From positions 20,434 to 77,796 of the forward strand of contig NW_014578039.1 in NCBI RefSeq assembly GCF_000485595.1: a DNA stretch of 57,363 bases, in the 5' to 3' direction. A program made the position numbers and the translations under genes. Of this stretch, positions 11,141 through 20,402 are shown one piece after another. Position 1 is the first letter of the stretch; every line of letters begins with the position of its first letter. The notes under the pieces are model-generated. The model was not told the DNA's origin, made no database searches, and saw nothing but the letters and a program-made list of their open reading frames with translations. This DNA is from Priapulus caudatus (Eukaryota; Priapulida; Priapulimorpha; Priapulimorphida; Priapulidae).

Positions 11141-11217
11141 TGTTTACAAAATTGCCTAGCTTAGCCTCGTTTTCGTGCGATGACCCCAGGTCATAAATAA
11201 TAATTAAGAAGGGTCTA
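11132..11217 (-). repeat. Right terminal inverted repeat of the ISL2EU-like element
   Basis: On the minus strand it reads tagacccttcttaatta ... gtaaacaATGGCTGCTC. It supplies the start codon of the THAP transposase gene, mirroring the left end. Confidence 0.85.
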
Positions 11218-11250
11218 TACCAAGTCAAGCCAGAGAAGGGGACTGGGCGG

Positions 11251-11886
11251 GTGAGAGTTTTACACCGGAACCTGCTCCTCCAATGTGACGAGCTACAATT
11301 CGAGGGCATGCAACCTCCTCGGTTACAGAAGAGGAAGCCACGAGTGCGGGACCAGCAACGACGACAGCAGGACATTCCATCAGGGCAAGCAACACAGACA
11401 GCGATTCGTCAGGAAGTTCGTCTTACAGAACCGAGTTCTGAACATAATGATGCAGCCGAAACCGGTGTTGATAGTTTGAATGATGAGAGGGTGAGGACCA
11501 TAAGCGAGAATTTGAGTGAGCATGATGATGGACAGGCCAGAGCCATGGTGGAGGGGTCAAGCGAGGACAGGCGGTCTGATCTGAAATTCGAAGCCGAACC
11601 GTTCCAGCCATCTTCTGGATCATCCAGCGACCAGCTCAGCCCTGCAGGACAGGGGTCCAGTGGTACGGCCACGTCAGGAGATGGGTCAAGCCAGGACGAG
11701 GTGGAAGGAAGGTCACAGCGTCAACGGCAACCTTGGCAGATGTTCATGTATGATCAGTTGGGGAATCCATTGTACCAGCGAGCCACAAGCCTTTTTTGGT
11801 CGGTGAATTTGTTTGGATGGATCATCCTGCTTTGGGGCACTACGCTACGCTGGTATAGCTTGAGAGATGGTGTCGTAGACGAATAG
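11251..11886 (+). CDS. U exon/ORF S1: acidic Ser/Glu/Gln-rich protein (copy A)
   Basis: The 211-codon frame has no domain I recognise. The middle is low-complexity and acidic (SENLSEHDDGQARAMVEGSS, then SSGSSSDQLSPAGQGSSGT), predicting disorder. A short conserved patch RQRQPWQMFMYDQLGNPLYQ lies near the end. In the copy at 13090 the frame finishes at QPQAFFGR and stop. Here a five-base deletion after PLYQ (position ~11778) shifts the tail, so the last 35 residues are spurious. It lies upstream of, and may or may not be spliced to, the DUF4806-like exons. Confidence 0.5.
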   Translation: MRVLHRNLLLQCDELQFEGMQPPRLQKRKPRVRDQQRRQQDIPSGQATQTAIRQEVRLTEPSSEHNDAAETGVDSLNDERVRTISENLSEHDDGQARAMVEGSSEDRRSDLKFEAEPFQPSSGSSSDQLSPAGQGSSGTATSGDGSSQDEVEGRSQRQRQPWQMFMYDQLGNPLYQRATSLFWSVNLFGWIILLWGTTLRWYSLRDGVVDE

Positions 11887-12263
11887 GCGAGGCATTGGTC
11901 ATCCGCCGATGTATGTGTATATGTATTCCAGGTGGTTGAGTTTAGCAGTTAGTAGGCCTATCATAATTGTAGTTTAGTCGGGCATCTCAGGCACGAGGTA
12001 TGGATACGCACAGGTGGGGGCCAATGATGACGTATGCAAGTGGGCAAGTTGTTTCTATACACTCTTGAGTCGTAAGACTTGTTATCGAGACACATGACGG
12101 TGTGGTGTGGATTCCTGTCGGGGGAGTTGGCCGCTCCTTTGACTATCTCGGCCGTCCAGTGGAGAAGGGTACAAGATCCTAAAAACTGTTGGGGTGTAAG
12201 TACACCATGTCTCTGATGTAGCACCTGTCACGAGTAACTTCGGTGTTAACCCATTTGTTTCAG

Positions 12264-12383
12264 CTTATCGACTTGGGGGACACATGTCGCGGACAACATT
12301 TTTTAACAGGGGGATTTTTTAACGAACGAGCACCCAAAATGTTACGGTGGGATGCTGAAAGGGACAAAACAAAAAATTTGTAA
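12264..12383 (+). CDS. U exon S2: terminal coding exon with polyadenylation signal (copy A)
   Basis: An acceptor (ttgtttcag) precedes 39 codons (LIDLGDTCRGQHFLTGGFFN ... APKMLRWDAERDKTKNL) and TAA. AATAAA follows at 12399-12404, so this looks like the 3' end of a transcription unit lying between S1 and S3. An upstream exon probably ends near 12194 before gtaagtac. The same exon recurs near 13920-14024 (shortened) and 44580-44695. The family is unknown to me. If real, S1-S2 is one gene and S3-S5 another. Confidence 0.45.
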   Translation, partial: LIDLGDTCRGQHFLTGGFFNERAPKMLRWDAERDKTKNL

Positions 12384-12594
12384 ACGAAATGGAACCGAAA
12401 ATAAAGACGTTCCTCACTCTTTATTTCGGCAGACATTTCCTCTTTATGCGCGAGCATTTTCCCCACCATGAACCGTCCATTGCTGCCCCCTTGTCCCCCA
12501 ACGAAGAACTAAACCACACTGTACAAACTGTTAGGGCCCCCATCCATTTCGCCACATATGGCATTAATGAGTAAGGTCATCCATCTATTTCCAG

Positions 12595-12812
12595 GCAAAA
12601 TATTCTAAGAATTGGAAGCAATAAAATCCGAACAACGATTGTTAAGGAAAGTTGTTGCCAAACTAAGCCATGAACGAAGGCAGCTCCGTGAAGATCAGAA
12701 TGTTGATGATGGGGTGGAAGTGCTTCCAGAAGGGACATTCCCTATACAATTAAAGGAGGGTCTCCTCGTCTTCGAGAGGAAACTCAAAGAAACGGCATTT
12801 GAAGATCAGGTG
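12595..12812 (+). pseudogene. U exon S3 (copy A)
   Basis: Same coiled-coil exon as 5047-5264, bounded by ccatctatttccag and a GTAAG donor. A TAA near its start (attctaagaattgg) matches the copy at 44918. The frame is otherwise open through ERKLKETAFEDQV. Confidence 0.6.
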
Positions 12813-13060
12813 GTAAGTTTCAGACAGTTTTATGCCTATTGTCTGCTTTATTCACGTAAGGCAACACTGGTCAATGATGATTCATTGAATTCTGGCGTAT
12901 AAGGGAAAACCTGTGGCCCGCCATATTTACATGAATTATTGGAAGGGTGGACTCTGCAGTCCATGTTATAAATCACCCTCGTTATTTTATCAAACTACTT
13001 TTAGTACCTGCCTTCTAGTTTGAATCAATATATATTTCTGTTAGTAAAATTAGTGTAGAG

Positions 13061-13085
13061 NNNNNNNNNNNNNNNNNNNNNNNNN
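13061..13085. other. 25-N assembly gap
   Basis: Exactly 25 N. The left flank is the S3-S4 intron of one U unit and the right flank is the middle of S1 of the next, so S4 and the start of the next unit are missing or misjoined here. Confidence 0.99.
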
Positions 13086-13089
13086 CATA

Positions 13090-13449
13090 ATGATGCAGCC
13101 GAAACCGGTTGATAGTTTGAATGATAAGAGGGTGAGGACCATAAGCGAGAATTTGAGTGAGCATGATGATGGACAGGCCGGAGCCATGGCGGAGGGGTCA
13201 AGCGAGGACAGGCGGTCTGATCTGAAATTCGAAGCCGAACCGTTCCAGCCATCTTCTGGATCATCCAGCGACCAGCTCAGCCCTGCAGGACAGGGGTCCA
13301 GTGGTACGGCCACGTCAGGAGATGGGTCAAGCCAGGACGAGGTGGAAGGAAGGTCACAGCGTCAACGGCAACCTTGGCAGATGTTCATGTATGATCAGTT
13401 GGGGAATCCATTGTACCAGCCGCAGCCACAAGCCTTTTTTGGTCGGTGA
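13090..13449 (+). CDS. U ORF S1, 3' portion (copy B)
   Basis: 119 codons matching the acidic Ser-rich S1 protein. It ends QPWQMFMYDQLGNPLYQPQP then QAFFGR and stop. Because this copy is in frame to a natural stop, it defines the likely true C terminus. Its 5' end is cut by the gap. Confidence 0.55.
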   Translation: MMQPKPVDSLNDKRVRTISENLSEHDDGQAGAMAEGSSEDRRSDLKFEAEPFQPSSGSSSDQLSPAGQGSSGTATSGDGSSQDEVEGRSQRQRQPWQMFMYDQLGNPLYQPQPQAFFGR

Positions 13450-14247
13450 ATTTGTTTGGATGGATCATCCTGCTTTGGGGCACTACGCTACGCTGGTGTC
13501 GCTTGAGAGATGGTGTCGTAGACGAATAGGTGAGGCATTGGTCATCCGTCGATGTATGTGTATATGTATTCCAGGTGGTCGAGTTTAGCAGTTAGTAGGC
13601 CTATCATAATTGTAGTTTAGTCGGGCATCTCAGGCACGAGGTATGTATACGCTCAGGTGGGGGCCAATGATGACGTATGCAAGTGGGTAAGTTGTTTCTA
13701 TACACACTTGAGTCGTAAGACTTGTTATCGAGACACATGACGGTGTTGTGTAGATTCCTGTCGGAGGAGTTGGTTGCTCCTTTGACTATCTCGGCCGTCC
13801 AGTGGAGAAGGGTACAGGATCCTCAAAACTCTTGGGTGGTAAGTACACCATGTCTCTGATGTAGCACCTGTCACGAGTAAATTGGGTGTTAACCCATTTG
13901 TTTCAGCTTATCGACTTGGGGGACACATGTCGCAGACATTTTTTAATGGGGGGATTTTTTAACGGACGAGCACCCAAAATGTTACGGTGGGATGCTGAAA
14001 TAGACAAAACGGGAAATTTGTAAACGAAATGGAACCGAAAATAAAGACGTTCCTCACTCTTTATTTCGGCAGACAAACGGCCCCTTGTCGACTGCCCGTG
14101 CGCGAGCGTTTTCCCCACCATGAACCGTCCGGTGCTGCCCCCTTGTGCCCCAACAAAGAACTGAACCACACTGTACAAACTTTTAGGGTACCCCATCCAT
14201 TTCGCCACATATGGCATTAATGAGTGAAGTCATCCATCTATTTCCAG

Positions 14248-14465
14248 GCAAAATATTCCAAGAATTGGAAGCAATAAAATCCGAACAACGATTGTTAAGG
14301 AAAGTTGTTGCCAAACTAAGCCATGAACGAAGGCAGCTCCGTGAGGATCAGAATGTTGATGATGGGGTGGAAGTGCTTCCAGAAGGTACATTCCATATAC
14401 AATTAAAGGAGGGTCTCCTCGTCTTCGAGAGGAAACTCAAAGCAAAGGCATTTGAATATCAGGTG
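14248..14465 (+). CDS. U exon S3 coiled coil (copy B, uninterrupted)
   Basis: Open from the acceptor through GKIFQELEAIKSEQRLLRKV and on to a GTAAG donor, with none of the early stops seen in the other copies. This is the best template for the protein: charged helix, acidic loop, second helix, joined to the DUF4806-like exon 311 bp downstream. Confidence 0.6.
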
Positions 14466-14776
14466 GTAAGTTTCAGACAGTTTTACGCCTATTGTCTGCT
14501 TTATTCACGTAAGGCAACACTGGTCAATGATGATTTATTGAATTCTGACGTATAAGGAGAAACCTGTGGCCCGCCATATTTACATGAAGTATTTGAAGGG
14601 TGGACTCTGCAGTCCATGTTATAAATCACCCTCGTTATTTTATCAAACTACTTTTAGTAACTGCCTTCTAGTTTGCATCAATATATATTTCTGATAGTAA
14701 AATTAGTGTAGAGATTTCCCAAAGGTAATTGATTACCTGGATTATGCCTCTAATTTACAATTTGTTTGTTTTACAG

Positions 14777-14942
14777 GTGAAATACTTAAGTGTATTTGGA
14801 AGCCATGATATGGGCCATGAAACCCGCAGGATTTTGGGAGAGGTTCTAGCCAACGAGGTTGCGGCAGGTTATAACCTAAGTGGGACAGGACTGAAAGGGA
14901 AGGGTTTCTTCAAGGACCTCACATTGTACCGGGCTATATTTG
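14777..14942 (+). CDS. U exon S4 DUF4806-like (copy B, uninterrupted)
   Basis: 55 open codons between gttttacag and GTAAG, nearly identical to the copy at 6606 (F replaces C in GKGFFKDL). Splice phase is compatible with S3. Conservation of reading frame across copies, with mostly third-position or conservative changes, suggests the domain was translated during amplification. Confidence 0.55.
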
Positions 14943-15263
14943 GTAAGAATGACTCTAATTTAATTTCTTAATCTACCTGCATGAGAGGCATAAGTAAAAG
15001 CTGGGCCAAATGAAACTGTCACTGGATAAATTTTCTATTTCCAAATCCTCTACAGCACTGGGTAATCTAATGGCACAGAATATTGTATGGTTTGTATGGT
15101 TTAGCAGTTAGTAGACCTATCATAATTGTAGTTTAGTCGGGCATCTCAGGCACGAGGTATGGATACGCTCTGGTGGGGGCCAATGATGACGTATGCAAGT
15201 GGGTAAGTTGTTTATATACACTCTTGAGTCGTAAGACTTGTTATCGAGACACATGACGGTGTT

Positions 15264-15830
15264 GTGACACAACACCAAAAAAACATTAACATAATTCCAG
15301 ACAAAATGGAAAATAAAAATTACCAGTCAACCCAACTCTTAAGAGTCGACACTGAGGATCGACTCTTACGGCAGCTTGATGCGAGTTGTGAGGAGGCATA
15401 CGTGCATCAGCAAGATTTGGACAACCCTGTTGAACCAAAAATAGTTCTAAGGCCCAGTCTAAACAGACAAAACATCTTCCCTCATCTTCGTCTCAATTCC
15501 CTGAGAGATAATGTAGATGAGTGGATAGAGAAGGCAGCATCAGATAACCCAGTCGAGATAGGAGCAGAACCTTTAAAAGACGTGATCACATGCATATCTA
15601 TCTCCCCCCCCTAATAAAGACATCTCAATACAGCTAGTCGATCACATTGTCCGAGATGTATTAAGTCAATTAAAAGGAACAGCAATCTCAGGATTCTCAC
15701 AACAGACAACTGATGAGACTGCAACAGTGTATTCCATTGCAGGACTCAATCAAAGTCGAGGCAACACTCGAAGTTCTCAATCTTCTATACGGAGTCATTC
15801 TATAGACAGCTCGGAACACCTAGTAGACTG
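15264..15830 (+). pseudogene. Unassigned acidic ORF, possibly phosphoprotein-like
   Basis: The first 116 codons are open. The frame breaks at a C8 run (15604-15611) and reads on in another frame to a stop at 15830, total about 190 residues. The product is polar, acidic in the middle and Ser/Gln-rich at the end. No domain is recognised. It is followed 11 bases later by a small basic ORF, and no intron signals are seen. An origin from a negative-strand RNA virus is one possibility (see findings); the evidence is compositional only. Confidence 0.3.
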
Positions 15831-15841
15831 ATTCACCAACA

Positions 15842-16081
15842 ATGAAAACCATAAAAAGTTTAAGATACGGTGTATTTAGTTGGCCATATGGAGGACATGT
15901 GAAATACGATCTGGAATCATTCCGCTTGAAAAGACCAGAAATTCTTCAGATCATGAAAACCAGGCGGGTAGAACAAAGATTCATGAGTCTCTCTTCTAAC
16001 CATCAAGTAGCGTGGCTTCTCTATTATGGTGGCTATCGCAATAAAGTTATCCGAGAAATTGCAAAAAAATATCGTCCTTGA
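15842..16081 (+). CDS. Unassigned small basic ORF
   Basis: 79 codons, basic and aromatic-rich (YGVFSWPYGGHVKYDLESF, then GYRNKVIREIAKKYRP at the C terminus). No family is recognised. About 65 bases after its stop the sequence reads ttttatgaaaaaaaaaatg, an A10 tract preceded by TATG. The upstream ORF, this ORF and the A-tract together look like a retrocopied or captured bicistronic segment. Confidence 0.3.
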   Translation: MKTIKSLRYGVFSWPYGGHVKYDLESFRLKRPEILQIMKTRRVEQRFMSLSSNHQVAWLLYYGGYRNKVIREIAKKYRP

Positions 16082-16159
16082 GCACAAAGCACCAATTGGT
16101 TGCTCTCGGTAGTATCAATAACCTCATATCAGGCTGCTGATTTTTATGAAAAAAAAAAT

Positions 16160-16470
16160 GTGCGACCGATTGAATACTGGATACGAAATCCATGACAGTC
16201 ATTAGTGTCTTGAAAGAGCACTTTGCGAGATATGGAATTCCAGAACAGTTCATGAGTGACAATTGCCCAGAATTTTCTAGCCATGAGTTCAAAACGTTCA
16301 CACGTGACTACCGGTTCGACCACACAACGTCGTCGCCGCGACATCTACAGAACAACGGGTTAGCTGAACCTCGGTGTTACTGTGCGGCGTTCACTGCCTT
16401 GAGTCGCCATCTTGCTTTGGAGTCGTTTGGATTCCAGGAAGCGTTAACAACTGCGTGCTTATCTCCGGTA
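16160..16470 (+). pseudogene. Integrase core fragment from another Gypsy family
   Basis: The segment HFARYGIPEQFMSDNCPEFS carries the second catalytic Asp (S-D-N), followed by the H-x-x-S-S-P-x-x-x-x-x-N-G-L-A-E block with the catalytic Glu position. It is a K02A2.6-type integrase, distinct from the one at 25445. It is truncated on both sides and abuts RNase H sequence at about 16471. Confidence 0.65.
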
Positions 16471-16477
16471 TAGGCAA

Positions 16478-17001
16478 TCCTGGCATACCCCACCCCCGAG
16501 GAAGAATTCACACTAGACACTGATGCAAGCAATATTGGCTTGGGAGCAGTACTGTCCCAGATCCAGCAAGGGGAGGAAAAAGTAATCGCCTACGCCAGCA
16601 GAATGCTAAGCCGATCACAGAGAAGATATTGTACCACAAAGAAGGAGTTACTCGCGGTGGTAACATTTGTAAAGCAGTACCATCACTACTTGTGGGGACG
16701 GCCTTTCCGAGTCAGAACCGACCATGCATCATTGACCTGGCTCGTAAACTTTAAAAACCCGGAAGGTATGATAGCCCGATGGATTACACTCCTAGATACC
16801 TATAACTTAAGAATTGAGCACCGGAAAGGGCAGCATCACCTGAATGCTGATGCTCTGTCCCGGAAAACAGTAACCAAATGCCCGAGGGAGGACTGCCCAG
16901 ACGATAGGCACGGGAATGCCACAGAGAGGATGTTACCCGCAGAAAGTGAGGGGCTGAAAGAAAGGACACCAACCAGTAGCAACGGAGAGAGAGACGTGTG
17001 A
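16478..17001 (+). pseudogene. RNase H domain of Gypsy C
   Basis: The reading frame contains LDTDASNIGLGAVLSQ (first Asp), TTKKELLAVVTFVKQY (Glu), RTDHASLTWL (Asp) and LNADALSRK (Asp), i.e. a complete set of RNase H catalytic positions. A polar linker to integrase follows. The polymerase core upstream is missing and unrelated integrase sequence abuts it. No stop interrupts the domain, so this stretch looks like good-quality sequence. Confidence 0.8.
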
Positions 17002-17129
17002 TGAGGACAATTGCCACGCTACTGTGCTAGTACAAGGCGAAATGAGAACCTAAGGCCACCACAGGGACAACTCGAAGCCGGATGACCTGGAAATCAATGG
17101 GGGCGGCAGAACCTAAGCGGAGGTTAGCA

Positions 17130-18822
17130 AAAGGAGATCGGTATGAGGCTTCCTTTCAGAATTTTAAAAGCAGAGGGGTCACCAAAGCCAGACTTCGTAC
17201 AATATCTCACAACCTAGGAGCAGTAGGCTAAGGCACTATTGGGCGACTCAGTGGCGACCAACTAGAGTCCACGAAGGTCACGGCTGTACCGACGGGGGAT
17301 ACATCGGTCGACCCCAGTCACCCCATCCGGCAAGCTAATTGCTTCAAAAAGTCTACGCAAATGAAATATTTCAGCCAGTTACACTATCACCGGACACAGG
17401 ACACAATGGGGAATAACGAAGCATGGGCAATGTATACACAGAGATTCTACTGGCCCCGGGTCACACTCAGAACATCAAGAGATTGCGTGCCGGACTACTG
17501 CAGTACCTTGCGCTAGACGGAAAGCCGGAAAGACTGAAGACGAGGACGATTAAACGAAAGACTTAGCGGGCCCACCTTTCGAGCCGAATTGCCATCGACA
17601 TTATGGCGACACTCGAGCGAAACTCCTGCGGGAAAAAAGGTGATCATGCGGTCGTCTTGGGTGACGTACTTTTCTAAGTGGCCACGAAGCCTACGCATTG
17701 CCTGAATCAGGAGGCCTATACGGTCGCGCGACCCCTCGTCACGGGTACAGTAGTGTCGGCATATGGCAGTACCTATTCCAAATCCCATACAGACCAAGGC
17801 CCATTTCGAATCCCGACTATTCCAGGGGGTGGGTGTAAACTGTACAAATCACAAACCCGAACCACACCTATATCACCACGATCGACGGAATAGTGGCAAA
17901 GGTATTAATCGCGACATTACAACAGATGCTATCCATTGTTTGTAAATCATGTACAGAGATGCAATTGGGATGAGCATCTCCCATTCGTCAGGATGGCCTA
18001 CCGAGCACAACGCAAGCCTTCTTACGGCTGCCTCACCAATCTTAATGATGTTTGACGGGAGACTCACCTGCCAGTGACATATTGTGGACACCACGCGATC
18101 CTCAACGGAATACTCAGTCGTGCCCGCACGACATACGTCATGGATTACAGGATTGTGATGTCCGACTGGCATATCGACTTTGCACGTCATTATCATGAAA
18201 CACGGCCCGCCAGCAAAGAGCAAAAGAAGGTTACATTAAGTTGACGTCAATCCCGTCGGCACTTAGAAGCCGCGGCCAATGTCGTTGGACTGGTACTTCC
18301 GACCGGAATCCGAAGAAAACTGGGTGCATGCTGGGCGCGGGACCGCTATTTTGTTATTAAAAAGATCAGGCGAGTTACTATGTGTTATTCAGGAGGGAAT
18401 ACACACCCAAAAGGCAAGTGGTATCACAGCGACGTATTCTAAACCTACGAAACAGAGGAGGCCATTTGCTGCGATATTTCAAAAAAATATGGCGGAGGAT
18501 GCAAGGGGTGTGAACACCCCAGTAATTCACAAGATGAGAACACCCGGCAACGGACAGAACGCGTTATTGAGGGCTGGCGGGCAGGGAGAACGATGTACCC
18601 GAACACTTGACCTCCCTGGCAAGGGGGGCGGTGGGGACCTTCCCAGAGGAGGCTGTCCTAAGGATCACTGGGCCGTAAGGCCCACTTCCACAAAAAGGTG
18701 CGTTCCGAGGAAAGACAACCGGAGGAGCGGGGCACTTTTCAGCTTAGAAGAGAGACCCACTGTGTAGCCGACGGGAGAGCGTATTAGGAAAGGAAAATCC
18801 ACCCAGACGTCATGGACCTATA
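17130..18822 (+). pseudogene. Frame-broken integrase of Gypsy C, copy 1
   Basis: Recognisable by alignment to the intact frame at 25445-27040. The same words occur (for example ggggtcaccaaagccagac at 17175, and ttatggcgacactcgag matching ttatgggaccactcgag), with an indel roughly every 20-60 bases. No continuous frame over 100 codons survives. The density and single-base nature of the differences suggest read error rather than decay. Confidence 0.7.
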
Positions 18823-18872
18823 GGGGGAGGCAACTACCACTACTCTGAGGGGGCCACAACTAACGTAATCTT

Positions 18873-20010
18873 GTGCGCCAAACATGTTGCAGGATGGACG
18901 AGGGATTCGAGATCATGCAGGATCCGATGACACCCTGGAGGAAATCTTCCCGCACCACGGCGTCCGCAGCTAAAAGGAGGCAGCAACCAGGTCCATCGGG
19001 AAGCAGAGACCGCCAGGCCGCGAACGGGTACGGCCAACGGGGCTGGACAATCCTGCCGTACACCAAGGCCCTGCCACGGAGGCGAAACCTCAGGATACAC
19101 ATCCAGCGCCGCGGAACCGGGTCGCCCATAGAGCTGCCCGGCAGGCCAGTGGACGCCGGTCTTAAACAACAAGGCGCGTCGGAGAAGAGCTGTGGAAGGA
19201 GGAAGGAGGCAGGAAGCAGGGAGAGGCAAGAGAAGCGACGCATAGGGAGGGACGAGCTGGCCAAAAACGCCAGACCGCCGACGATTCGGGAGGGGAGGAG
19301 GAATTGAAGAAGAGGGAGAGAGAAAGGCGAAGCAGTGGCGGCAGCCAACAGAGGTACGAGGAAGCGCAGGAAGAGTTGACAACGAGCAAGAGAGGAGGGG
19401 AGGAGGAGTCCCCGGGAGGTCCAACCATGCTGCGTCGGCCCTTCGCTGGGAAGAGGACGCGCATGGTGAGTCCCTTCCTCCCACTCCACAACCCAACACC
19501 TCTGCTGACCTTGCTCAAAGCCCTCTGGCCACTGCACGGCGAGACCAGACGCCACTGCCGACGTCACCGCGAGCCCTCTTGACAGGCCGCCACAAAGTCA
19601 GCACTACCACCCGCATTGGGGGGAGCAGTCAACGCCTCGCCAGCCTCGCGGAACTGGAAGAAGTATATGATCCGAATTTGAAAGAAGAACGGCACCGCGA
19701 GGAGCTACGCACCATCGAGAAGCGGGAGCAGGCAGGAGGAGGAGAGGGGAAACGGGAGGGATCAGAGCAAGAGGAAGGGGAATTGGAGAGAAGCAAGAGG
19801 GAAAAGGCGGAGCTGCAAAGCGAGATAGAGACGCTGAAGAGAGACAAGAAAGATGGACCGCGCATCAGGCCAGTCCACGCCAGCAGAGCTGGTGCAGCAG
19901 CTAAGAAGGCATACCGCGCCATCGGGGGCGCTAGATCTGGAGTACGCTCGCAGCAAGAGCTAGGACTGAGCTCGAGTTCGGCGGGGCCATCTTCGGACGA
20001 AGAGATCTAG
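18873..20010 (+). pseudogene. Frame-broken copy of the 3' coiled-coil ORF of Gypsy C
   Basis: Matches 27106-28221. It starts MDEGFEI and ends with SSAGPSSDEE-type sequence before TAG at about 20010. Internal frameshifts split it into pieces of 144, 92 and 143 codons. Confidence 0.65.
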
Positions 20011-20402
20011 AGGACCTTGATCAGCTCCATCTCAGGAAAATCAGTTCCAGGGCCATATACATAGCATATATATAATCCGATGTTTTTATAATTTTTATAA
20101 TATATATATTTTTGAAAAGACATATATAACCTTATAACATTGAAACGTTTATATTTTATATAATCTTAAAAACCCTATATATAACCTGATACCGTTGACA
20201 CGTCTATATGTTATAACTTTGGAAAGGATCTATATAACCTTCCGCTGGTAATTTTAAAACACGGGTATATGTTGTACGTTTAAAAGAAAAGTTTTTATTA
20301 AAAGGATTTATAATCTTTATTAAACAACTCTGGAATCGATAATTACAGGGAGAAGTCAAAGTAATCCGCATCGAGGCGGATGCTAGAGAAAGTAAGGGGG
20401 AG

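Larger units (their letters stand above)
6880..11217. mobile_element. ISL2EU/IS4EU-like DNA transposon, about 4.34 kb, both ends present
   Basis: The ends are tagacccttcttaatta (left) and its complement (right). They are part of a TIR of roughly 85 bp and are flanked by TA at 6878-6879 and 11218-11219. Inside are two convergent genes: SWIM plus YqaJ nuclease on + and THAP plus DDE_Tnp_4 transposase on -. From memory, this two-gene combination with a TA duplication is characteristic of the ISL2EU (IS4EU) branch of the PIF/Harbinger-related transposons. Each gene has a few stops, so the copy is probably inactive but recent. Fragments recur at 4700-4980, 37145-37668 and 42866-43465. Confidence 0.7.
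11221..13060 (+). repeat. U cassette, copy A (S1, S2, S3), ending at an assembly gap
   Basis: This begins directly after the transposon's right end (gtcaagccagagaagggg, repeated at 43471) and contains S1, S2 and S3. It stops in the S3-S4 intron at the N run. Units at 13086-15250 and 43466-46430 have the same order. Confidence 0.8.
13086..15250 (+). repeat. U cassette, copy B (best-preserved S3 and S4)
   Basis: It contains S1 (13090-13449), the S2 region, S3 and S4 in order. The start of the following exon (ctctacagcactgggtaatc, about 15048) appears, and at about 15095 it jumps back to S2-region sequence (ttagcagttagtagacctatc). That marks another recombination joint. Confidence 0.8.

Noticed and set aside
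18840-19580. Long minus-strand open frames (118-235 codons) opposite the coiled-coil ORF, and their equivalents at 27056-27751
   Set aside because: They are the antisense of a Glu/Arg/Lys-coding strand, giving Ser/Pro/Leu-rich peptides with no domain. The plus-strand frame has the coherent coiled-coil structure.
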